DNA from: Anagrus nilaparvatae
Taxonomy: Eukaryota; Arthropoda; Insecta; Hymenoptera; Mymaridae
DNA: 64,000 bases
Assembly: GCA_022575985.1 (NCBI GenBank)
Contig: JAKSXM010000007.1
Location: 22,942,501-23,006,500, forward strand
Reading direction: 5' to 3'
Shown here: positions 42,319 to 55,300 of the stretch, one piece after another
How positions within the stretch are numbered: the first letter of the stretch is position 1
Layout: each line of letters starts with the position of its first letter
Made by a program: the position numbers and the translations under genes
Notes under the pieces: model-generated
Told to the model about the DNA's origin: nothing
Databases searched by the model: none
Seen by the model: only the letters and a program-made list of their open reading frames with translations

Positions 42319-43436
42319 CCTTTAGCCTGCACACCTCTAGAAAATCGCTTAACCTGCACATGGGGTCCGGCGGACCCCAGCTACTAAAATACATTTTATG
42401 GTTAAACTGTTCATTATATCTTAGCCAAAATTTTTTTAGGAGTTGTTCATACCTCATAAAAAAAGGACAAATTACTTTTGTTAGGAGTTTTTAAAAGAAA
42501 AATACTAAAAACATAATTTGAAGGGAAAAAAACGAGAAAATTGGTATTTTTTGAATAAATTAGCATAAAATCTGCAATTATATATATTTTTTTAAATATC
42601 CTATAAATTTCAATAAAGTTATTATAAAACTTAAGGAAAAAAATACTAACTTATAGCTACCTTAAAAAAAAGGTATTTATTTAGGATAAAAACTGCATCA
42701 TTTTGAGGGTTAAATTTCAAAAATAATTTTTAAAAGTAAAAGTTTTTTTTTTAATTTTTTTTGTAATTTTATTAAAAAAAAAAAGAAAATACATACATAT
42801 AATTGAAAAATAATTTATTTTAATTAGATGCAGCACATTTTAGACATTGTGATGAACGATGATCGTTACACATCGGACGTAAACAAGAAGAGCAACCTTG
42901 TTTGGTTTTCTTATCATGTTTCCTTGGGCAAAGTGCGCACCTTACTTTATTTTCATAAATTTGCAGTTCTTGATACGTATCATCTGAAGATGATAAGTCA
43001 AGACCTAAAATAGCTTGAATTCCGTATTTTAGGTCACGTTTTAAAGAAGGTATCTTATAGCGCTCTGCCAAAAAATCTTGAATAAAAACAAAAAAAATAT
43101 ATAAAACCCCTTAAATACATGATAATTTAGATATTTGATATTATACGTACCTTTTAACAATTATTTTTAGTAACTTTTATTAAATAAAAAAATATATCAA
43201 AAACAGCGTATCCTGCACACGGGGCCTTATGGACCCCACGCTTTATAATGGTCAAATTCACTTGAGTGCCCGGCTCAAACAATCGAGTTTAAAGTTAAAC
43301 GAAGTTTTGTATCATAAAAATACATGTTTAAACTCTTGAAAGACGACAGCACAGGTCTCTTATCACGCGCTAAATATTTAAAATATCAATGCGAATATTG
43401 CCTGGGGTCCGTTGGACCCCTAGTGCAGGCTAAAGG
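42319..43436 (-). mobile_element. piggyBac-like element relic, 1.1 kb
   Basis: The element begins CCTTTAGCCTGCACACC and ends, inverted, in GTGCAGGCTAAAGG: a perfect 14-bp terminal repeat. TTAA flanks both sides (42315-42318 and 43437-43440), the exact target duplication of piggyBac. Subterminal GGGGTCCGGCGGACCCC and GGGGTCC-GTTGGACCCC dyads sit inside each end, with a third at about 43217. A full transposase would need about 1.7 kb or more, so the body is internally deleted. Confidence 0.85.
42820..43080 (-). pseudogene. piggyBac transposase C-terminal cysteine-rich domain remnant
   Basis: On the minus strand an open frame ends at 42820 and includes RYKIPSLKRDLKYGIQAILG and then a zinc-binding pattern C45-x2-C48-x11-C60-x2-C63-x4-C68-x2-H71-x4-C76-x2-C79 (numbering from the codon at 43071). 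This cross-brace arrangement is the C-terminal domain that lets piggyBac transposases bind their ends. There is no in-frame ATG at this start (the first codon is TTG, and the frame stays open upstream), and the catalytic DDD/DDE core is absent. It is therefore a remnant of a deleted transposase rather than a working gene. Confidence 0.8.
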
Positions 43437-43440
43437 TTAA

Positions 43441-43865
43441 GGTAGAGCTTCGCTCTATAATAAATTAAAAATGTCGCAACTACTTACGGTAAGACTGCTT
43501 TGGTTGAATTTTCAGAAAAATGTATTTTATAAAAAAAGTCAAAATTTCGTACATATAAAATTTGGGTGAACAAAATAAGCAATTAAAATTTAAGTCGGCC
43601 CGTGCATTTTAATTTTTAATTACTTATATGCTACAAACTTTAAATTGTGTGCTTCAATTTGTGATGTGCTTGTAATTTTACGACTACTCTCTCATCGTAG
43701 TCACCAAGACTCCTCATTATTAAATCGCGGTGACTCTAATTATAGTCCAAATCACTATTCTTAAGAATCGCACTTACGTATAGGCACACTTCATCGAATA
43801 TCATAGTCAGGACTTGACTTTTTAAATAATATTGTGAACAACTATAGTGTGAACAACTATATTTT
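43441..43865. other. Non-coding DNA
   Basis: Nothing recognised. Confidence 0.35.
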
Positions 43866-43975
43866 TTCTTTATAAATAAATAATGCCCCAAATCGCAGTT
43901 TAACATCCTCGGCTTCGCCTCAGAAGTAATTTACGTGTCCTTTAGGCCATTCTTTACTCGAGGGGCTGACGACGC
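43866..43975 (-). repeat. Hairpin repeat, family H, inverted copy
   Basis: ATGCCCCAAATCGCAGTTTA, CATCCTCGGCTTCGCCTCAG and GGCCATTCTTTACT: the same arrangement as at 1019 and 29912, slightly decayed (CGTGTCCTTTAGGCC replaces the usual right stem). Confidence 0.6.
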
Positions 43976-44179
43976 GATTTAAAAAGCGATTTAAATACTT
44001 CAAATACTTTGAATCGCTTTTAAATTATTGCTTTAAATTTAGTTTTTTTTGCATAAAAACTGTTTCTAGGGGTTTTTGGGGTCACGAAAATTGAAATTTT
44101 AACCGGATTTAATTTGGCCTATATAGGCATACTACTGAGCGTAGACACACAAATTAGAATACAATTTGCTATTTTTATA

Positions 44180-44470
44180 ATTTGTAATTATCAACTTTAC
44201 TAAACGCAAACTATTCTGAGTCTCTAAAAGCATATTATTCTAGGTCTCTAAGTCGAAATTGTTTCAAGTCCTTAGACCCAGATTATCCTGAGTCCCTTTT
44301 GAAATTATTTTAAGTCCCATTTGACCCCCTCCCCCTTAAATCGGAAAAATTTGACCCCCCCTTAGATCGGAAAAATGTGAATCCCCCTTTGGTTTTCAAA
44401 TTTTTATGGTATCCCTACCTATAAACAAGTCCCTAAACTCGGATTATTCTAAGTCTTAAAGTTAAAATAT
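44180..44470 (-). repeat. GGACTTAGAATAATT-type dispersed minisatellite, copy 4
   Basis: Inverted units such as CTATTCTGAGTCTCTAAA, TATTCTAGGTCTCTAAG and TTATCCTGAGTCCC, followed by C-rich CCCCCTCCCCCTTAAATCGG. Confidence 0.55.
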
Positions 44471-45119
44471 TTGTGATCGAATGTGTTAAACAATATCAAC
44501 TTTTGATTGATCTAATTTCATTTCTCTCCCCGTAAATTCAGATATTTGAACACAAATTCTCTTAACGCGATAGTCAACAAACCAAATGTCTATTTTTGGT
44601 CCAAAATGACAATTTCAGAGAAAACATTTTTGAATAATTTTTAATGATTTGATAAGAAAACATTATGTTTATGAATAGTAGCTCTAAAATAATCGTAAAC
44701 CAAATTTCTCATGATTAATTATTTTCAATCCCAAAATTCTATAAAAGTACCAAATATAGAACCCAAAGAGAATATTAATAAAAAAATCATTCATAAAATA
44801 TAAATTTTAATTTAGCCAAACGGAAAGCAGCCAACGAAAGTATAGAAATCGCTAGTAGAAATTTATTTATGTAAGCAAATTAAAAAAATTTTTGTATTAA
44901 ATAATAAATTTTTATTATACGTAAATAAATGACAAATTTCATAAGTGATATTTATAGCAATTAGAAACCTTTTCTCTTTCGAGAAAAAAACGTTTGTATT
45001 AACTAAAATAACCCTGAATTCTAAAAAATCTAAAGCTGTTTAGTTGTTTTATCTCAAACACGAACACTTATTTCATTTTTATCTCTTTGATTTTTTTTGT
45101 ATTTGAAATTATTCTCGAC
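44471..45119. other. AT-rich non-coding DNA
   Basis: Nothing recognised. Confidence 0.35.
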
Positions 45120-45189
45120 TCGTCTTTACTTTTCTGGACACAGGAACGTAATATACTATTTGTTAAAAAAATTTTAGAAAAAAAAATCT

Positions 45190-45410
45190 CGAAAAAAATT
45201 AGGTCTTAATACCATAATGGTTGAGAAATATCTCCGGTTACACACAACATGTGCAAATACACACACACACACAAACAGACTTTTTTAAAAACCTGTTTTT
45301 TAGCTTCCTGAAACAAACTTCTCAAAACATGCTTGTATGCCAAAAAATCGAAAATCCAAATGTCACCTATTACAATGATTTTTCTATGAGAAACCAAAAT
45401 AGCTGTTTTA
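45190..45410 (+). repeat. Truncated relative of the 17-18-kb repeat, with CA microsatellite
   Basis: AGGTCTTAATACCATAATGG, a short (AC)n run at 45258-45273, TTTTTTAGCTTCCTGA and CTATGAGAAACC follow the same order as 17940-18136. Frames on both strands here are artefacts. Confidence 0.65.
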
Positions 45411-46042
45411 ACTGTAAAAAAGAAAATTGTTTCAACCCTGTGACTTTTCATCGTTATAATATTTTTTTCGCAAGTGAAATGATTTTTAAAAATTATATGA
45501 GGATGAAAATTTGAATTCAATGGACCACAGGGAGACCATGTGTAACTTTTTGAGTAGCTATAATTTATAGTATCCACAGACATTGAAATAATCACTAGTA
45601 TCAATTCATATTATGCATATATGGTTATCGTGTTACTAAAAGTAAAAACTAGATGTCACTTTTCTCATTTTAGAATTGACAATTCAATATTATATAAGAA
45701 AGTAATTCAAGAAACTAAGTTTTAAATTTAATCCTTATTTTTTTCAATGAAATTTTACTTAATTTTGCTGGCTTCATTATTAAATTATTTTTTAAGAATT
45801 TAACCATCTCTGTCTGCAGTTTTTCTTGAGTTTTTCTTGTTATCATTAAAGAATCGAATTTCTATTTGAGATACTATTGAGTCTGCGACCAACCGCTTAC
45901 AGCATCGCGAGTGACAAATTTAATATTAAATGTTTATCTGGAAAAGTTTTAATTTTTTAAAGTATTTTGGATAAAAGTTTAGTATCAAAATGAAAATTAT
46001 TTTATTTGAATCAAGAATAATATGAAAATAAAATTAAAAAAG
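45411..46042. other. AT-rich non-coding DNA
   Basis: Nothing recognised. Confidence 0.35.
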
Positions 46043-46330
46043 GTATAACTGGTTTGTGTTTTCGCACAACCAACGATTATGGAACATGTTCACTTATAAC
46101 AGTTTTAACGTATATCCCCTATTTATTATAAGTCCTAAAACCAAAATTATAATAAATCCCGAAATATAAAGTATCCAAGTCCATAATCCTTAAGTATTCT
46201 AAGTTCTTGTTCTTATCAACTCCCACTTCGAATTATTATAGTGGGCCCTGATTCCTACTTAAAACTATTTTAAGTCTCTGAATCAAAAATTTTCTAAGCC
46301 CATTTGAACCCTCAACTAAAACATCACTCC
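46043..46330. repeat. Dispersed 60-bp repeat, copy 2, plus GGACTTA-type minisatellite, copy 5
   Basis: 46043-46100 matches 37641-37700. 46125-46330 holds inverted TATCCAAGTCCATAA and AAGTATTCTAAGTTCTTG units like those at 39190-39245, in the same order. Confidence 0.55.
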
Positions 46331-49300
46331 CCCCCTTCCTGCCCAGCTAGACCTTTTCAAATACCCCTCCCAATGAACATGTTCCATGTTAAAAGAAAAT
46401 TTTAGAGAAAAAAAAGTATTTATTCAACAAACTAGTAATAAAAATACTCGTTTTCTTTTAAATTATTTCTTATCAATCAGTAATAGCGATCTTCTTTTTA
46501 TGCCACTGCTATTCTGCAAATATCTTAAAATTTTCAGAGTTAATTAATCAAATATGATTATTTATTCTGCTTTATTATTTATTTAACATTTGCTTAAAAA
46601 CGTCTTTTTAGCATCTCTAAATATAAAAATATTACTAAAATTATTAACTTAAAATTAAAATAAGTTTTAAAAAAACAATTTTTTCATCTACTTTCAAAAA
46701 ATAATGTAAATAATCGATTATTAAAAAATAAAAACTAAAGTGCTTTATATTATTCATACATATAATATATATATATAATTTAAAAAAATAATGGGTTAAA
46801 AAATAAAAAAAACTTTTAGCAATAAAAACAATCTGCACTCAAAAAGTAAAGAAAAGAAAAATACAAAAAAAAAAGATCAAATTATCTTTAAACTTTTATT
46901 ATTATTATTTTATTTTTCTTTTTTCATTCGCAAAGTAAAAAAAAAATAATAGGTATAGATACCAGTACGTACTATATTTTATATAATAAAAGAAAAAAAA
47001 AATTGACTTTTTTATATAAAAATCTGCATATATGGTCATTTTTATCTTTCTTTCTACAGCTTCGAAGAAATATTATTATTTTTTTTTTATTTCACTTACA
47101 GTAGTTGTTCGTAGTTTTTAAAATAAAAATTTGCCTCAAGCTTATCCGTGATAATTTTAATATGCTTGGACGTTATATGTTTCCTTTTTTTCTTTAATAT
47201 CTATATATATGGATAAGAATTACACAAAAGCCAAACCGCGAAACGATGAGAGTAATAATCATCGAGAGAAGAGAGAGATGGGGGGGGGGTATAAAAAAGT
47301 ATCTGTGCTTTTATTCTCATTTTATTTTTTCCTTATTATTTTATCTATCTCTTTCTCGAACTCTTTTTTTCGGTAGTTGAACCCATTACTACATACTCGT
47401 GAATCGTGATGCACGCAAAGAAGAAGACGAAGGTCTCGCCTATATAACGCCTCTGGCGTCTTTCGTCTAATTGGGATCGCCCTTGTTCTTACACTGAGTA
47501 TATTATAAAAAAAGATAAGACAAATATATAAAGAGACCTTAAAATAAAGAACGTTTCTCCTTTTAAATAACTCTTTGAATATATAACTGGCCAATCTTAA
47601 ACGTACTAAACTTTTCTCTTTTTTCCTCACTTAACGTCATCTCTGCGTTAACGAGCCTTAAGGGATATTATTTTTTCTACCTTTGTTATTTTATTCCATA
47701 TGTAAATTATTTAAAATTATATAACCTGAATAAATTTTTTCACTTTTTCTTATTAATATTTTCACTCCATGCATTTAAAAATGTTATTAAAATTTTCTTT
47801 TAATTTATTGCAGTTGTTTTTATTTATTTCAAAAATACTGAATTGTAATTTCATTAAATTTCAAACTGATAATTTTTTTTCTCAATCCTAACTCTTTGGC
47901 AATTTAAGTTAAGTAACACAAACACTTTTGTTAATTTAAAAAAATATTTTTATATATAAGTAAATTTTTAATATTTAAAAAATCCGCCTACTCATTGACG
48001 AAAGTGGTACAGTAATTAGTATCTTACTTGTGAAAAAAAAACTATGAAATTTAAAAAATCTTATATTTGTAATAAAAATAAATGATGATGAGAGCAGACA
48101 TGACATGACATAATGTGATTATTTATTTATTTATTTAATAATAATAAAATTAAAAAAAGAAAGAAGTTTTTTTAAATATATTACGAAATTAATTTTATTT
48201 AATGGATAAATAATGAAATTAAAATATTTTTAAAATATAATTTTTTATAACTTAACACATTTATGTACAATTAATTTTAATTAGAAAATAATTTACGTAA
48301 TCGTAAATGACAATTTTTACATAATTTTATTATCTTTTTGTCGTTTTAAAATAGGATTATAATAATTATGTAATCTTCGTGAGAATATTTAAAAAAAAAT
48401 TTTTTTAATTAATGACTTTATATATTTGTGAAAAAATTTTGACAGGGGGTAGTTCTGATTGAGAGTAAGTACTAAACATAGCTTCAAAATTCAGTGATAA
48501 TAGTCAATGCATGTGTAAGGTAAATTTTTGAAAATTCACTTTTTTTATTTTTTTTCAATATTTTCATACATTGACTTACACTACTTATTTATCAGTTCAA
48601 TTTCAGTTCTTATCAATCTGTTACTTTATTAAAATAAATAATGAAAAATGACGAAATAGTTTTTTATTACTACTTACTACTTACCTACTACTTACCTCAG
48701 ACCTGATATTGAAAAAAAAATCGAAAGCTCATCGATTTGACCCATAATTTCAAGTTGTTTGAACGTTGAAATTTTTCTTTACGAAAAATTTGGATTTCCA
48801 GAGAAAAATTTGTTACAAGTAGTTTTTTCTTTGGAAAGACCTAATTATTAGTTTTTTAAAAATCTTATGTTAAATATCTAGGTTAAAAGGTCATTTTTTT
48901 AGAAATTCTGTTGGATTTATGGGCAATTTGACTAAACATTCACTCGAGATTCCTAAGCAAACTGTGTACTGCTAATTTATTTCTAGCGTGATCCAAGGCT
49001 CAAAATTCGTACTGGAGTAAATAATTTTCCATGGAGCTATCAACAGCAGCTTTTTCTTGAGGAAAAGTACACAGGAATCGAGGTTCAGAGAATTCAGTGT
49101 AGGTGTCTAGTCTATTTTTTATGATAATTCATAGAGATAAGCATTGCAATCTAAGCCTTTAAAACCTCAATAATTGTATATTTTTTAATCAACAGTGAAT
49201 GTGTTGAGAACGATACCAATCAGAATTGAAAATAAAATTATTTTGATCAATCATGATCAAGTAGAGGGTGTGGGGTTTTGGACCCACATTTTAATGCTAT

Positions 49301-51780
49301 TTTGTTTTGCAAATTCTTTGAAAATTGAACGAAGATTTTTAGGTAAAAGTTGAAATGAAAAGTATCATCTGACATCATCCCATAAATATTATTTTAAAAA
49401 GTCAAAGCAAAACATAGTTTAATTTATCGCACTAAAATCCTCTTCTCTACTGGATCAGAAATATTTTATCAATATTTATATACTTTTTATTGATTTATAA
49501 AAATTTAATGTTTGTAAAAAAGAAGTTATTTACTAAAAAAAGGGAAAAAAAATCACCTAATAAATTTTTTATTAAAAAAGATGCTTTTGAGCGAACAATT
49601 TTTTATATTAGCTAAGTTTTTAAAAAAAAGGAAAAAAATTGTCAACTTTACTTACTTAATATTTCTGTATACAAGTATAGGTATACACACAAGGATGTCT
49701 ACTTTACCCTTAATAAGCACAAGTAGTTCCGTAAACTTAAAGTGTATAAAAAAAGAGAAGAAGAAAAAAGTGCAGAGTTATGTGTACATGCCATAGCATC
49801 TAAGATATATAGTTTAAGAAAAAGAGAAGAAGAGCGTCATTCCGCGAGACACCATCAGTGATGCTTGAAAATATGCATTTCGTACGTTTTAGACCCTTTG
49901 GAAGAATTTTTCGCTTTCATCTTGTCGTCATCTTTAAAGGACTGTCGCCCTATTTCGTGTTAATGCAGACTATACAAGATAGAAATAAAAATATGTATTA
50001 AAAAAACAACAAAGTTAACTCGAGGAGATGGCGAATGAGGTGAATATAAAAGGAAAGAGTTTAAAATTTTTTTTATAATACAAACTTTAATTAGCTTATT
50101 CTCTCTTTCTCGCTCTAAAGGTCTATGTTTCTTCACACCCCAATTCTCAAAGAAATTCTCTGGAAGTTTATTTTCTTTCAAACTTTTTTCTGTCATAAGT
50201 CACCACATCTTTAATACTTTTGATATTAATAGCCCTTTTTTTTAAATATATTATAAAAGCTGAAATGGTGACACGATGTTTACTATAACGTTAACACGTC
50301 ATCTCTTTATTTTCCATAAAAATTTCATTTTTCTGTTGCATAACCTTATAATACTATTTCATTTATCACGAAATAATAAAGACTCTTTATTTATTCATTC
50401 AAATAATATTGCATTCCTGCAAATATACTAAACATAACTTTTTCTTTAGAATTAAATTTTCTTTTATAAATTACATCTCTCTCTCTTGCTTTTTTTATCT
50501 CCATAATATCTTTAAAAAAAGTAAACAGGCGTTGATTGATGCTGACGAGATTGAAATATATATATCTCACCCACATTATAATAGCTCTAACAAGTATCAT
50601 ATATTTTTTAACTTTCGGCTAAAATACTTTTTAAAAAAACTTTTTTTTTTACTTCGTTTAACAGGTTTTTTTTAACAGCGCATAAGAATTTATGAAATAT
50701 GTTTTATATATTATTATGAAACTCACCTGTTAAACTTTAAAAAAAGTTATTCAAGTATTAAATTAAGTATTTATATTTTATGTAAAATAAATCATGTGTG
50801 TTAATAATTTAAAAAAAAAAAATAGCGAATTTAATATTTACTTTTTTTTAAATAATATTTAATTTTAATTATTTGTAAATATTATTATTAAAATATCTAA
50901 CTTAAATTATTAAGATTGCATAAATCTTATTGGTCATTTGCAATACAGAGATGCTATGGTTTATTGATATGTTAAGTATTTTTTAAATTATATGTATATT
51001 AAAAACATGCAAAATACTTTTTGAGTAGAATGCACGAACTTTTACTGCGAACGCATGCGAACTATTTGATGTTTTATTATTTTTTGAATTAGTTTCATAA
51101 TTTAGACTGAAAATTCATTTTTGTACATTTTACATTCAGTTGAGTTTTTATACAAATATTCATTAATATTAATCTTATTTAGAAATTTAATATAGATTTA
51201 TGAAGTTGAAAAAGGATTTTAGAAAATACATGGGTCAATTACGACTAAAGTGAGTGAAGTGAAGCCTAAAAGGATGATTTGTAATTCATATTTGATTCAC
51301 GAATGGATCACATAAAATTCGTAGATAACCAAGGTATGTTATATTTATATTTGATATGGGTCAGCCATGAATTAGAAAATTTGAATATTAAGGTGATACA
51401 TCATAAGCAGATTAGGTATCGTATGAATCCTGTGATATTGAGGCCCTTTTTATTTCAATGAAAAGAAAGCAATATTGAAATTTTTTTTTGATAATTTGCC
51501 TTTGAATTCTCTACCTTTTTAAAACTTTTTATAAATTTTATTACTTTGAAGGGCATTTTCACAAAAATTTAACTTTTTTTCTCTCATAAACAGCTGATAT
51601 GCATTATTTTTCGATCATAAATGTATAAATGACTGATAATAGAATCAGGAATCAATTCAAAACAGTCGCGGATCTAGAAAAGTGTCTCAGAGACGGTGCT
51701 TTAAAGTAAAATTTTGTTTGTTTCCTAATCCAGTGGCCGCCCATAAGACTGTGTACATGGTAGATTCGCTCAAAAAATGG
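46331..51780. other. AT-rich non-coding DNA
   Basis: No gene is recognised over 5.4 kb. Somewhat GC-richer patches lie at 47390-47480 and 49790-49960. Frames of 64-102 codons here have AT-driven composition without family motifs. Intron or intergenic DNA of a host gene is possible. Confidence 0.4.
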
Positions 51781-52330
51781 CCAAAAGTGCCCTAAAATAA
51801 GCTACAGTGAAAAAACTAACAATTTCCTAGGAAGATGACCAAAATTTTCATAATCTACTTACCAGAAAAGATAATTGCTGGTGGTTAGGATATTTTTATT
51901 TTGTTTCCAGAGCTCCAAATATTAAAAAAATTGCCAAAAATGCCCTAAAATGGGCTATAACTGAAAAACTAACCGTTTTTCGGAAAAATGACTGAAAAAT
52001 TAGTAATCTTCGTTTCAAGAAACATGCCATTATGTTTCATTGACATTGCTTATAATAACTTTTTTTATGTTACGAGAGCTTAGAACATTAAAAGAATAAC
52101 CAAAATGTCCTAAAATCAGTTTTAGCAAATAAACTGAAAATAAATCTTATTCTGAAAAAATTACTAACATTTTCGTAATCTAAGTACAAAAAAAAATAAT
52201 GTCCAGTGGCTGGGATATCTTTATTGTGCTCCAGGAACTCAAAATATTATTACTAAAATGATCTACTTTGGGCTATAGTGTAAAACGTGAACATTTTCCT
52301 GAAAAGGGACCAAAAAATTTGTAATCAGCA
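51781..52330 (+). repeat. Degenerate tandem array, four units of about 155 bp
   Basis: CCCTAAAATNNGCTATAG-type sequence followed by TTTCCTGAAAAATGACC recurs near 51790, 51943, 52108 and 52260 (spacing 152-165 bp). A frame at 52287-52583 starts in the last unit and is not supported as a gene. Confidence 0.6.
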
Positions 52331-55300
52331 CACCAAAAAACTTAAGTATCAAAGGTATTTTCCTTTAGAATCCACCATGTATAAGCCTTATGGTTGGCCA
52401 CTAGATTATCATAAAAATTGTAAAATTACAAAAAAAATATCATTTTTTAAAGCTCTGCCCCACTCCTTTGAATCAGCTCTTTTTTCAAGACTGATCAGAT
52501 ATAGAATAAAAACTAGATCCAAATTTAATCTACAAAAGAGCAATATTTTCATAAACGAAAAATGCATATTTAATCGTCTTTAAATTCATAATTATGATAG
52601 TAAATTCAGCAGACCTCTTAAGCACAGAAAATCTACTTCCATAAATTAGAGGACAGTATATTTAAAATAATAATTCAAACTTTAAATAATAGCCAAAAAA
52701 TTATAATACACGGAGGGATAATGTTGCGATTATAAATTTATTCATTAGGGCATAAAAGTTAAAATAATATGAAAATTGAAAAGATGTTTTTTATTATAAT
52801 AAAAGAGAAAAATAGTTAATAAAATATGTGTAAGCTTTTATATGTTTAATAAAACGTGATAAGTAATATGCTAACATTGCATTTTCACTAAATTGCCTCT
52901 TCTCAAATGGTTTTCATGGTTCCTATTTATGTAGTTAAATTTTACAAGAGTTTGCAGATATAACATTATCTCCCTCTCTCTCTCTTTATAGTATAATATA
53001 ACGAGCTGGCCACGACACATTCAAGCTTTTAAGTCCAGACATCGTAAAAAGATTCTAGTACACATACTGGACAGAGATTTTAGATTCTCTGTGTATATAT
53101 AAAAGCGTTTTCCTAAATTTTCATAAAGTGGATTCTCAAACAATCTTTTATGTAATATAAATACATGTGGTGTTTATATATTATTAGCTTGAGAAACTTC
53201 GAGTGCATAATTCCATTAAATTTTTTCATTTTAAAAGAAACTAATAAAAATTTTTTATTTATTTAAACATAAAATTTTTATTTTATTGATTTCATATAAG
53301 AAAGAATGTTGATCATCATTTTAAAAAACATAAAATATAAAGCTTGTTAATCGAACTAATATATGTGAAATTTTTTATGTGTAATATCGAAAGTGAGAAT
53401 AACAAGTACAGCAATGTCCCCTCGTAAAAAAAAAATGTTATTAAGATATCAATACATTACAGTTGAAACTATTGAAAATTTCAATATAAAATGAAGAAGA
53501 ATGTCGAGGACACTTTGATTAAACAATAAACTATTCAACAAAATGAATTCTTTGTCTGTGTCTGACGGTCGTTTATAATACGAGTATTCTCTTTATTCTA
53601 GCATAAATAATAAAATATGCATACAAGAAAAATCTAAAAGAGAGCAACGTATATTAATTTTTTTATTTTTTAAGATCAGATCACTATTTAACTCGCTTTA
53701 CCACATGTCGCGTGCTGCCAAGAATTTATACCATATAAACCATCAAAGAAAAAGCTTCTGCCGCAGATTCCAGTTTCTTCTTCATATTGATATTAAGCAT
53801 ATGGCTCCTGGCTGTTGCTCCTGCTGTGGATGCATATTATTTAATAAAAATATTTTTTTAAATTATATCCTTTGTGTTATATATTTTTTAATTTTTACTT
53901 TTTTTTTCGCAATATGCTCACTAGTACTTTTTATTGTTTAACTAATTTTTATTTAATGACATACACACGTCAACAAATCTTTGATTTTTTAAAAAAGAAT
54001 TGAAGTTTCTGGGTCTCTTCTTCTTTTTTTAGATACACGCACGCAAACACTTTTCGTATTTTACGATAAGGCGCCTATTGGCGTCTTGTATGAGCCTTTG
54101 GCAAAACATTTATTTTTTATATAGTCTTAAAAAAAAGGTTAATTTTATTATCGCTTAAATTCTCGCTGCTGTTTCTCTCTTTTTCTTAAAAATAAAAGGC
54201 TTTGGGGTCAAAATAAAAAAACATGCTAAAATTATTTTTTTATAGTCACATTATTATCGTTAGTTTTAATCATTTTAAAGAAGAACTTTTAAAATACATT
54301 TTATAGCATAAAAGTGTCAGGGTATGTGATAAATATTTTATATTATAAAAAAAAGAGTTCAAAAGACGTGTTAATGCGTTAATTACCTTTATACTTGCTT
54401 TTATTATATAAAGAAAAAAAATGACATAATTAACGTTAATTTATCTTAATAAAATTATGAAATTTTTTTTAATTTCTACATTATTTGTAGTTAATTTAAT
54501 TTATTAAGATAAAAAATTAAAGCTCTGTGGTGTAAAAATTGATTCGAAAAAATTTCTGCACACAGGTTAAGAGCAACGACCGTAATTAAAAAAAAATATT
54601 TATATAAAATTTAATATTTAAGTAAAAATTTTGTATATCGAATTTCTTATAAAAAAAATATATAACGTTTAATATTTCATACAAAGTTTATGAATTTTGT
54701 AAATATAATATATACCATGTGGTACATATTTAATGTGCGTGGGGTACATCTTGCGTGATAACTTTTGAAGCGAAAAAATTTTTTTTTTTTGCATGGCCAA
54801 TAAGTACATAAAAAGAAGAGATATAGAAGAAACAACTGTGATCTTTTGGAATTTTTTTGTTAAAAATTTATAATTTCTCCATATGCTAAAAATAATAATA
54901 AAAAATACCGTTTTTATGTGTAAAAAGTATATAATTATATTTTTCGGAAAATTATTGGTTTCAATAGTAATTAGATCTGTGTACATGTTATGTGTGTAAA
55001 AATATTTTTTTTATTAATGCATCTTCATACATAAAATTTTTTAAGGCATACATAAAAAATTACAGAGGCATTTATTTTTAAAACTGAAATTAGAGCAAAG
55101 TGACCTCTTTCGAAAAGAAATTTTTAGTGATTTTATTTTTAATAAAGGTATATATTTAGTGAGATAGGGAAATACTGAAATTACCTTTAATTTTTAACAA
55201 GTACTTTAGACTCGAGAACGAAAGAGCTTTAAAAGAACAACACGTGAGTTTTATTGTAGTCAAGCTTATCTAAAGCTTTTATTTTCAACTTTAAGTCAAT

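Noticed and set aside
45206..45604. 132-codon minus-strand frame as a gene
   Set aside because: Most of it covers the microsatellite-containing repeat shared with 17.9-18.1 kb, and it has no recognisable motif.
53705..53941. 78-codon frame with GCCSCCGC and a hydrophobic tail
   Set aside because: Short, isolated and without homologous motif; the tail is typical AT-driven sequence.
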